From UBA6921 sp031363085 (GTDB lineage: Bacteria; Pseudomonadota; Gammaproteobacteria; SG8-11), in NCBI GenBank assembly GCA_031363085.1, contig JANLTU010000168.1, positions 1 through 20,273 of the forward strand: a stretch of DNA of 20,273 nucleotides. Reading direction: 5' to 3'. The translations under genes and the position numbers were made by a program. The notes beneath the pieces are model-generated. The model was not told the origin of the DNA, did no database searches, and worked only from the letters and a program-made list of their open reading frames with translations. Below, piece by piece: positions 1 through 5,755 of this stretch; position 1 is the first letter of the stretch; the number at the start of each line of letters is the position of its first letter.

Positions 1-108
1 ATCTACCGTCCGGGGCCTCGTTTTCTTCTTGGCATTTTCCAGCAGAGTCCTGACCAGCTCAAATTACTCTCGACTAACATCACTTGGATAGCGCTTTCTC
101 TTCACCAT
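1..108 (-). pseudogene. IS5-family transposase, N-terminus with a nonsense codon
   Basis: The ATG at 108-106 follows a GGGAGGAG ribosome-binding site and encodes MVKRKRYPSDVSRE, then TAA at 66-64, then FELVRTLLENAKKKTRPRTV in the same frame up to the edge. Intact IS5-family (IS427/IS1031-type) transposases have a glutamine after this RE, as in REQFELVRPLLE. The stop is therefore most simply a CAA-to-TAA change. No shift of frame is needed, so the copy looks recently inactivated. The DDE catalytic domain would lie outside the window. A full-length product could only come from stop readthrough or from an internal start further on. Confidence 0.75.
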
Positions 109-167
109 CTCCCACTCCTCCCTAGAAAATCTTAAACTACACGATGGGAAAGATATTGAACAGGCTC
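1..167 (-). mobile_element. IS5-family insertion sequence, 5' end only (runs off the left edge)
   Basis: Read on the minus strand, the element appears to begin at base 167 with GAGCCTGTTCAATATC, the GAGCC-type tip usual for IS5-family ends. A short leader and the transposase start codon at 108 follow. The bases just outside (168-170, TAA) fit the three-base TNA target duplication of the IS427-type subgroup, but the other end lies outside the window, so neither the terminal inverted repeat nor the duplication can be confirmed. The boundary falls only about 15 bases after the stop codon of the PIN gene, so the element landed just behind the ATPase/PIN operon. Confidence 0.7.
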
Positions 168-182
168 TAAGTAAGTTGACCA

Positions 183-692
183 TTACAGCCGCCTCCTTGG
201 AATAGCAGTGGGTTGGACTGGCTGATAGGCTTTCAAACCCGCATCTCCCGTGAGAATCTCAACGTGATATCCCGCTTTGGCGTAATACTCGGCTACGTCC
301 TTGATGGTGGCATCACCAATCGAGGTGCCACCCTTAGCAAGCTCCGGCCAACTGTCGGCCAGCGCACGCAGATTTTCTGCTTGCCAGAGGGGTGACTGGT
401 CGGTAAAAGCTGCCCACGGCGACTGAGCATCAGCAGCTTCCCGCAAATATTTAGCCAAACTGCTCGCACGTTCAAACCTGTGGTTGGGTGCCTGGGCGAT
501 GTGGTTGCCAGTTTCGATCAGGGTGGCTATGGGCAATACGAATGTACTGTTCTTTACTCGTTCTTGCTCCAACAGCTCGTTGATGCGAGCGTGATTCCAG
601 CGATCATTTTGCGGTCCTGCTTCTTCTTTGCCAGATACTTGCAGCCAGCAGCACAAGACGGACGTATCCAAAATGAGAACGCGCTTACTCAA
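183..692 (-). CDS. PIN-domain ribonuclease-like protein, partner of the ATPase
   Basis: A protein of 169 residues. A hydrophobic strand ends in Asp9 (VLILDTS). Glu60 lies in LPIATLIETGNHI, Asp127 in SIGDATIKDVAEYY, and Asp150 in VEILTGDAGLKAY. This order and spacing of acidic residues matches the metal-binding quartet of PIN nucleases, so the active site looks intact. I place the start at TTG 692-690, because AAAGGAG (707-701) stands eight bases before it. A GTG at 713 would add seven residues but has no ribosome-binding site of its own. The start lies inside the last codons of the ATPase gene and overlaps it by 8 bases, which implies translational coupling. No VapB-like antitoxin gene is adjacent. 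Inference: it is the effector nuclease of a two-gene system whose ATPase senses or controls activation, probably acting on RNA in the cytoplasm. Confidence 0.75.
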   Translation of the reverse strand: MSKRVLILDTSVLCCWLQVSGKEEAGPQNDRWNHARINELLEQERVKNSTFVLPIATLIETGNHIAQAPNHRFERASSLAKYLREAADAQSPWAAFTDQSPLWQAENLRALADSWPELAKGGTSIGDATIKDVAEYYAKAGYHVEILTGDAGLKAYQPVQPTAIPRRRL

Positions 693-1974
693 ATTCGATC
701 TCCTTTTGTGCACTCATGCTCTGCGCGGCCGAAATGCTTTTTTCAATCAGGCCCTGGCTGGACAGGCGACCAATTGGCCCTTGAGCCAGCAGCTTGGGCA
801 ATTGTGCGATATCTTCCAGCAAAGTCAGAACGCTGTACCCAGTAGAAGGGTCACGGTTTGCCACTGTAATAAAAGGCACCATTTCTGTGCCCATGGCATC
901 CAGCAAGGCGGGGTTATGCGTTGTCACAAGTACGTCCACGCCACGTTGCGTGCCCACGACTTTCAACATATCCAGCAGCAAACGCGCCCGGGAGGGATGC
1001 AAGCCGTTATCGACCTCTTCAATTACCAGCAGGCTGGCTTTGGGGCGAGTTAGCAACGCTGTCAGGATAGCCAAAAAACGCAAAGTGCCATCCGACATTC
1101 CACGCGCATCCACAGTGGGCGTCTCATAATCATCAAGCCAATGCTCCTCGCAATACAGCATGGCATCTGATTGGAACTTGCCCACCGTCTCCGCGTAAAC
1201 GCGTCGAATGTCCCGTTCGGGCAATTGACGTGCGTACTGGGTTAGAACTGACTCGATCTCCTGTTGTTTTTCTTTGGGTAACGCCGCCAGAACGCCGGCA
1301 ATGTTGCGCGCATCGGACTCAAGCTTGTCCGCCAGCGGTGAATAGATACGCATATGAGATGGAATAGGATCAAGAATAAAAATATCTCGTAAGGCCGAGA
1401 TCGCTTCGTTAATACCGTCCTGGATTTCTTGGCGCAGCTTCTGGCCCACGAGTTGAAATAGAATCGTGTTGGCACGGCTGAGTTGGCGAGGTGACCCCTG
1501 CTTTTCGTTGTACAGCCGCACAATGATCGTTGGCGAATTCTCAGGGCAAGGGTCGGTGCGTAACAGCTTGATGTTGCCAACCTGGGACTTTCTTTTCCCG
1601 TCTTTACCCGGGCGATATTTGATCCGGGTAAGCTGTTCTGAATGAAGATCGCATCGGCTTTCAGTAATGCGGCCTTCCAGTCGGTATTCATAATCGGTCA
1701 GTTCATCGGCGCGACAAACGATGCCCAACGCGAATACCGAACCCGGTCGCCTAGCGGCCCACTCCACACCGCCGCGTAGCGGCGCTTGCACACCATCGCC
1801 CTGCAAGGCCGACGTGAGCATGGCGCCTGAAGACACTCGATTAAGAAACAGCAAAGCATCCAGGGCATTTGATTTTCCGCTTGCATTGGTTCCGACAAGA
1901 ACAGAAAGCGGGTCAATGTGGAGTGACGCTTTTTCGTAGCTCTTCCAGTTTTCGAGACGTAATTCGGTAATCAT
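685..1974 (-). CDS. AAA_21-type (ABC/SMC-like) ATPase
   Basis: A protein of 429 residues, with an ATG start at 1974 behind GGAG. An upstream in-frame GTG at 1986 is less likely because that GGAG site lies within the extension. It begins MITELRLENWKSYEKASLHI, the usual opening of RecF/OLD-like ATPases. Walker A is GTNASGKS (28-35). The ABC-type signature is MSDGT (293-297), Walker B is LLVIEEVDNGLHPSR (from about 315, Glu319/Glu320), and the H-loop is VTTHNP (His353). Residues of about 100-290 form the insert between the two ATPase lobes. There is no TOPRIM or HNH domain after the ATPase core, only about 70 residues, so the nuclease function is supplied by the overlapping PIN gene. Related ATPases act with a separate effector in Septu (PtuA/PtuB) and PARIS (AriA/AriB). 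A role in phage or plasmid defence is inferred from this layout. Confidence 0.85.
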   Translation of the reverse strand: MITELRLENWKSYEKASLHIDPLSVLVGTNASGKSNALDALLFLNRVSSGAMLTSALQGDGVQAPLRGGVEWAARRPGSVFALGIVCRADELTDYEYRLEGRITESRCDLHSEQLTRIKYRPGKDGKRKSQVGNIKLLRTDPCPENSPTIIVRLYNEKQGSPRQLSRANTILFQLVGQKLRQEIQDGINEAISALRDIFILDPIPSHMRIYSPLADKLESDARNIAGVLAALPKEKQQEIESVLTQYARQLPERDIRRVYAETVGKFQSDAMLYCEEHWLDDYETPTVDARGMSDGTLRFLAILTALLTRPKASLLVIEEVDNGLHPSRARLLLDMLKVVGTQRGVDVLVTTHNPALLDAMGTEMVPFITVANRDPSTGYSVLTLLEDIAQLPKLLAQGPIGRLSSQGLIEKSISAAQSMSAQKEIEFE

Positions 1975-2004
1975 GGGTAACTCCACAAAACAAAATTGTG
2001 TGCA

Positions 2005-2017
2005 GTATGAATCATAC
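2005..2017 (-). promoter_or_regulatory. Palindrome with a possible -10 box upstream of the ATPase gene
   Basis: GTATGAATCATAC is a six-base inverted repeat around one central base, 31 bases upstream of the ATPase start. On the minus strand it contains TATGAT (2016-2011), which fits a -10 box, but no convincing -35 is seen. A repressor bound here would cover the promoter. This is a prediction from symmetry and position only. Confidence 0.35.
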
Positions 2018-2030
2018 GGTAATTTCTCAG

Positions 2031-2162
2031 TTAAACAGGCGCTGCAGGATCAGGTCGCGGGCTTTCCAGCTTAGCGATCATCTTTAATATCGCCGCCGCA
2101 TCGCTTGGTGTTCGGTCTTGTTGTTTTGGTATGGCCAACCCGTCCGTCCCCAATGTTTTCAT
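2031..2162 (-). CDS. Possible 43-residue small protein upstream of the ATPase gene
   Basis: The frame runs from ATG 2162-2160 to TAA 2033-2031 and encodes 43 residues ending SDAAAILKMIAKLESPRP, DPAAPV. The composition looks protein-like: an amphipathic helix followed by a proline-rich tail. It stands on the same strand as the ATPase, 56 bases before its start. No Shine-Dalgarno is visible before the ATG, and a stop codon (TAG) lies six codons further upstream. It may be a real small gene at the head of the defence-like operon or the last piece of a lost gene. I do not recognise a family. Confidence 0.3.
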   Translation of the reverse strand: MKTLGTDGLAIPKQQDRTPSDAAAILKMIAKLESPRPDPAAPV

Positions 2163-2245
2163 TTTTAAGTTGTGGAAAGCCTAGCACACGGATCAGAACC
2201 TGCTGTTGTTTGTCTGCCGTGTCGTGTGGCAAGCAACGGGAGCGC

Positions 2246-2446
2246 TCATTTAATCGCCCCCATCCATTTCAAAAACGGCCCGACCGATACGAGCACGATG
2301 GAATTGTTATCAGACAACCCCTGATAGAGGGCGAGGTAAATGTTGTAAGACGGGTCAATCTCTTTGTGTTTGATGACCGTTATCGCTTCCTTGAAGTGCC
2401 GGAAGTCGCCACGGACGGTCTGGCCGATGAGGGATGAGTATTGGGG
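2246..2446 (-). pseudogene. N-terminally truncated open frame of unknown family
   Basis: On the minus strand a frame of 66 codons ends at TGA 2248-2246 and is bounded upstream by a TGA that lies inside the 17-base repeat at 2440-2456. It has no usable start codon near its beginning. The translated part includes VRGDFRHFKEAITVIKHKEI and later LVSVGPFLKWMGAIK, which looks like genuine protein rather than noise. The simplest reading is a gene whose front was lost when the repeat arrived. I do not recognise the family. Confidence 0.3.
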
Positions 2447-2456
2447 TCAGACACCA
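2440..2456. repeat. Dispersed 17-base repeat, copy 1
   Basis: ATTGGGGTCAGACACCA occurs here and again, in the same orientation, at 5615-5631. The core is an imperfect palindrome (TTGG.GTC.GAC.CCA). From memory, motifs of this kind are scattered through many proteobacterial genomes near REP-associated or IS200-like transposase genes; that link is not checked here. The two copies bracket the propeller-cytochrome gene. Confidence 0.6.
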
Positions 2457-2530
2457 TATCCACTTGGTGGGATCAGTTCCTGCGCTAAATGCATTAGCAA
2501 GTCGCAGCACCGGCTGCGGACGTGTTGGCT

Positions 2531-2555
2531 GATACAAATCGATACATATCGATAC
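2531..2555 (+). repeat. Three GATAC units at 10-base spacing
   Basis: GATACAAATC, GATACATATC and GATAC follow one another with an exact 10-base period, so all three motifs face the same side of the helix. The array lies 166 bases upstream of the cytochrome start codon. Such phased direct repeats often bind response regulators or activators as dimers or oligomers. No known regulator site is recognised, and the function is inferred from spacing alone. Confidence 0.45.
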
Positions 2556-2651
2556 TTGCTATTAGGTGTTAGGCGCATGAGTATCCATCCTGCGACGTGT
2601 GTGAACGTCATTCGACCGGAACATGCGAGCGCTTAATTCATCCTGCGATTG

Positions 2652-2673
2652 GCCGCACGTATCGACGTGCGGC
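2652..2673 (+). promoter_or_regulatory. Perfect hairpin in the 5' leader of the propeller-cytochrome gene
   Basis: GCCGCACGT, loop ATCG, ACGTGCGGC: a nine-base perfect stem with a tetraloop, 47 bases before the ATG. A T5 run follows 12 bases later (2684-2688), too far away for a normal terminator. If transcribed it could act as an mRNA-stabilising leader, an attenuator, or, read as DNA, an operator. Confidence 0.45.
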
Positions 2674-2720
2674 GACAAGGCAATTTTTCAATCGGAGCGA
2701 AACCACAAGGAGGCAATTCG

Positions 2721-5498
2721 ATGGTAATCCAAGCATGTATCACTTCAGCAATATCTCTATGCGGTGTGTTATTGGTTGCGCCGCAATGGGTGGCGGCGGC
2801 AGCGCCGTCATCAACGTTGACATTATTTGAATCGGGGCAGGTGCGTCCCTTGGCAATGTCAGGTGACGGCAAGTATCTGTATGCCGTGAATACCCCCGAC
2901 GCGAAGCTTGAAGTATTCAGCGTGACCACGGAGGGCGTCGCAGCGCGCGGCTCTGTGAGCGTTGGGCTCGATCCGGTTGCGGTCGCGGTGCGCGACGACA
3001 ACGAAATCTGGGTGGTCAATCATTTGTCCGACAGTGTGAGTGTGGTCGATGTGCGTGAGCCCGAACATCCACGTGTCGTGCGCACGCTATTGGTTGGCGA
3101 TGAACCGCGCGACGTGTTGTTTGCGGGCAGCCAGCATGAGCGCGCCTTCATTACCAGCGCGCATCGCGGTCAGAACAACCCGAGCGATCCGCAACTGACC
3201 ACGCCCGGCATCAGTCGGGCGGATGTCTGGGTGTTCGATGCAAACCACCTGGGTACTGCCTTGGGCGGCAGGCCGCTCAACATCATTAGCTTGTTCACCG
3301 ATACGCCGCGCGCATTAGCGGCAAGCCCGGATGGGTCACGTGTGTACGCCGCAGGATTTTTCACCGGCAATCGCACCACCACCATCGCCGAAGGCACGGT
3401 GCCGGACGGCGGTGAAGCGAACGGTGGGTTGCCGTCGACGCGCGTCGATGCGGCCGGCGAGGTGCAACCGGAGACCGGCTTGATCGTCCAGTTCGACGGT
3501 CAACATTGGGTCGATGAACTCGGTCGTAAGTGGGACGACAAAGTGCGGTTTAACCTGCCCGACAAAGACGTGTTCGCCATCGATGCAAACGCGAATCCGC
3601 CCAAGCCGATTGAAGGCCGCGCGGGTTTTTACAGCGGTGTCGGCACGGTGTTGTTCAACATGGTGGTGAATCCGGTGAACGGAAAGGTCTACGTGTCCAA
3701 TACCGAGGCGCGTAATCTGCATCGCTTCGAAGGCGCGGGTGCGCGTCTGGGACGCAACCACACGGTGCAAGGACATACGCACGAGAGTCGGATCACCGTG
3801 CTCAGCTCAAGCGGGGTGTTGCCGCGTCACCTGAACAAGCACATCGACTACAGCAAATGCTGCGCGCCCATTCCGAATGACGAGAACGCCAAGAGTCTCG
3901 CGCAACCCATGGAAATGGCGGTGACGCGCGATGGCAAGTCGCTGTATGTGGTCGCGTTCGGCTCCAGTAAAGTGGGCGTTTTCAATACGGCGGAGCTCGA
4001 AGCCGACGCGTTTACGCCCGACCGTGCCAATCAAATTTCGGTCAGCGGTGGCGGACCTTCCGGCTTGGTGCTGGACGAAGCACGCGGCCGCGCCTATGTG
4101 CTTACGCGTTTCGACAACAGCATTTCCACCGTCGATTTGCGCCGCAAAAAAGAGACGGCGCACGTCGCGATGTATAACCCGGAGCCGGCGAGCATCATTG
4201 ATGGCCGGCGCTTCTTGTATGACGCCGCGCTCACGTCAAGCCATGGCGACAGCTCGTGTTCCAGTTGCCACGTGTTCGGCGATTTCGACGGCTTGGCGTG
4301 GGATTTGGGCGACCCCGACAACACCACCATCAATAACTCGGGGCCGTTCGCGCGCGGGCCTTTTGCTCAAGGGCCCAATCCACATTTCCGGGCGCTCAAA
4401 GGGCCGATGAGCACGCAGAGTTTGCGCGGCATGGCGAATCACGGACCGATGCACTGGCGCGGTGATCGCACCGGCGGCAACGACGAACCCAACGCTCAGC
4501 CGGACAGCGGTACCTTCAACGAAGATCGCGCCTTCAAGAAATTCAACGTTGCGTTTCCCGGCCTGATCGGCCGAGATCAACAACTGACCCCGGAGCAGAT
4601 GCAGGCATTTACGGATTTCATTCTGCAAGTGACCTATCCGCCGAATCCGATCCGCAATCTGGATAATTCCCTCACTCCGGATCAGGCGGCCGGGCGGGCG
4701 ATGTATTTTGGGGAAATTTCGGACACCTTCTTTAACTGCAACGGTTGTCATGTGCTCGATCCGGACGGTAATCGCCAATACGGTGTCGCCAAGCCGGGAT
4801 TTTTTGGAAGCGATGGCCGCTACTCGTTCGAGGGCGAAACGCAAGCCTTGAAGATTCCGCACTTGCGCAACATGTACCAGAAGGTCGGGATGTTCGGTAT
4901 GGCGCCCGATCCGTTTTTTATTCCTGGCGACAACCAATTCATGGGTGATCAAGTGCGCGGTATCGGGTTTTTCCACGATGGCAGCGTAGATACCTTGTTC
5001 CGGTTCAATGGCGCGTTGGTATTTGCATTTAGGGCGCCCGGATTTTTCGGTCCGTTGGATCCGGGCAATCTCGGCGGATTTCCGTTTGTGCCGCCGGATC
5101 ATCCGCTCGCGGGTGTTCTGAATCCACGCGGCGCGAAGATGCGTCGCCAGATGGAACAGTTCATGTTGGTATTCGACAGCAATATGGCGCCCATCGTTGG
5201 ACAGCAGGTGACGTTGACGCAAGCGAATGCCGAGATCAGCGCGGCACGCATCGAGCTGCTTAAATCCCGCGCTGATGCGGGTGAGTGCGATCTTGTCGTT
5301 AAGGCGCAGAATGGCGGGCGCGAGCGTGGCTACTTGTATGTTCACAATGGCTTGTTTAAGGCCGACAACAGCAATGTTGACCCACTGAGCGACGTTGAGT
5401 TGCGGGCGAAAAGCAAGGACCCGAACATGGCACTGACCTATACCTGTGTTGCGCCAAATTCCGGCGTGCGCATGGCACTCGACGGTCGCATGCAATAA
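2721..5498 (+). CDS. Secreted YVTN beta-propeller / di-heme cytochrome c fusion
   Basis: A protein of 925 residues. The start is ATG 2721, seven bases after AAGGAGG, and it opens with an export signal (VIQACITSAISLCGVLLVAP, then AAA). Residues of about 40-490 form a YVTN/NHL-type beta-propeller with blade motifs such as MSGDGKYLYAVN, DNEIWVVNHLSDSVSVVDV, SPDGSRVYAAG and ARGRAYVLTRFDNSISTVDL. Two heme c sites follow: C513-S-S-C516-H517 and C673-N-G-C676-H677. Each is followed by a peroxidase-like element (SLRGMANHGPMHWRGDR; IPHLRNMY with GFFHDGS around His752), as in the cytochrome c peroxidase/MauG superfamily. It is probably a periplasmic redox enzyme; the substrate is unknown. A terminator follows, and a different promoter region starts chrB, so it is transcribed alone. 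A link to chromate or metal chemistry is suggested only by its neighbours. Confidence 0.85.
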   Translation: MVIQACITSAISLCGVLLVAPQWVAAAAPSSTLTLFESGQVRPLAMSGDGKYLYAVNTPDAKLEVFSVTTEGVAARGSVSVGLDPVAVAVRDDNEIWVVNHLSDSVSVVDVREPEHPRVVRTLLVGDEPRDVLFAGSQHERAFITSAHRGQNNPSDPQLTTPGISRADVWVFDANHLGTALGGRPLNIISLFTDTPRALAASPDGSRVYAAGFFTGNRTTTIAEGTVPDGGEANGGLPSTRVDAAGEVQPETGLIVQFDGQHWVDELGRKWDDKVRFNLPDKDVFAIDANANPPKPIEGRAGFYSGVGTVLFNMVVNPVNGKVYVSNTEARNLHRFEGAGARLGRNHTVQGHTHESRITVLSSSGVLPRHLNKHIDYSKCCAPIPNDENAKSLAQPMEMAVTRDGKSLYVVAFGSSKVGVFNTAELEADAFTPDRANQISVSGGGPSGLVLDEARGRAYVLTRFDNSISTVDLRRKKETAHVAMYNPEPASIIDGRRFLYDAALTSSHGDSSCSSCHVFGDFDGLAWDLGDPDNTTINNSGPFARGPFAQGPNPHFRALKGPMSTQSLRGMANHGPMHWRGDRTGGNDEPNAQPDSGTFNEDRAFKKFNVAFPGLIGRDQQLTPEQMQAFTDFILQVTYPPNPIRNLDNSLTPDQAAGRAMYFGEISDTFFNCNGCHVLDPDGNRQYGVAKPGFFGSDGRYSFEGETQALKIPHLRNMYQKVGMFGMAPDPFFIPGDNQFMGDQVRGIGFFHDGSVDTLFRFNGALVFAFRAPGFFGPLDPGNLGGFPFVPPDHPLAGVLNPRGAKMRRQMEQFMLVFDSNMAPIVGQQVTLTQANAEISAARIELLKSRADAGECDLVVKAQNGGRERGYLYVHNGLFKADNSNVDPLSDVELRAKSKDPNMALTYTCVAPNSGVRMALDGRMQ

Positions 5499-5510
5499 GT
5501 CGTCATAGAT

Positions 5511-5544
5511 CGTAGCGGCGCGCAGCATAGCGCGCGCCGCTACG
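5511..5544. repeat. Long GC-rich hairpin behind the propeller-cytochrome gene
   Basis: CGTAGCGGCGCGC and GCGCGCCGCTACG form a perfect 13-base stem around an eight-base loop, starting 13 bases after the stop codon. No T run follows, so this is not a classical terminator by itself. It resembles a REP/BIME-type palindrome or an mRNA 3'-end stabiliser standing in front of the true terminator at 5556. Confidence 0.55.
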
Positions 5545-5555
5545 GATCATTCTCA

Positions 5556-5591
5556 GCCGGGCGGGCCTCTATGGGCGTGCCCGGCTTTTTT
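5556..5591 (+). terminator. Rho-independent terminator of the propeller-cytochrome gene
   Basis: A GCCGGGC / GCCCGGC stem (5556-5562 and 5579-5585) is followed directly by six T residues (5586-5591). The 16-base loop contains further short GC pairing. It lies 58 bases after the stop codon and separates the cytochrome gene from chrB. Confidence 0.8.
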
Positions 5592-5614
5592 GTGCCCGCC
5601 AACACCTACATTAA

Positions 5615-5631
5615 ATTGGGGTCAGACACCA
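5615..5631. repeat. Dispersed 17-base repeat, copy 2
   Basis: Identical over 17 bases to 2440-2456 (ATTGGGGTCAGACACCA). Here the near-palindrome extends outward into TTAAATTGG and CCAAATTAA. It lies between the cytochrome terminator and the chrB promoter region. Confidence 0.6.
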
Positions 5632-5717
5632 AATTAAAGTCACGCTCCGACGCGCACATCCAAGGGCGTGCACGTGTTCGAAAGCTAAGTTAAATTCGGC
5701 AGCGGGGCTAAATAATA

Positions 5718-5753
5718 TGTAGAGAATAAGACAATTGTATATTAATCTCTACA
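5718..5753 (+). promoter_or_regulatory. Inverted-repeat operator in front of chrB
   Basis: TGTAGAGA (5718-5725) and TCTCTACA (5746-5753) are perfect inverted repeats 20 bases apart, with the palindrome ACAATTGT (5731-5738) nested almost at the centre. A possible weak promoter is TTAAAT (5690-5695), 17 bases, TAATAT (5713-5718), which would place the transcript start inside the repeat. TATATT at 5738-5743 is an alternative -10 that would give an almost leaderless mRNA. ChrB proteins are known to act as chromate-responsive repressors of their own operon, so this is the natural binding site. That assignment is inference. Confidence 0.6.
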
Positions 5754-5755
5754 CA

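Larger units (their letters stand above)
2457..2720. other. Non-coding leader region before the propeller-cytochrome gene
   Basis: No convincing gene lies in these 264 bases. They hold a short hairpin at 2503-2518 (CGCAGC, loop ACCG, GCTGCG), the GATAC array at 2531-2555, a nine-base-stem hairpin at 2652-2673, and the ribosome-binding site AAGGAGG at 2707-2713. ATCCTGCGA occurs twice about 54 bases apart (near 2587 and 2640). No clear sigma-70 promoter was found. The promoter of the cytochrome gene should nevertheless be here, since the genes upstream point the other way. Confidence 0.5.

Noticed and set aside
183..1974. ATPase/PIN pair as a classical VapBC-type toxin-antitoxin module.
   Set aside because: The partner is a large ABC-like ATPase, not a small DNA-binding antitoxin, and no AbrB-, RHH- or Phd-like gene is adjacent.
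2565..2580. GTTAGGC near the cytochrome leader, resembling an integron attC core (GTTRRRY).
   Set aside because: No complementary RYYYAAC core or folded attC arms were found at the right distance, and there is no integrase in view.
4236..5528. Long minus-strand open frame (430 codons) opposite the propeller-cytochrome gene.
   Set aside because: It is the antisense shadow of a GC-rich gene. It has no domain motifs, whereas the plus strand has a signal peptide and heme sites.
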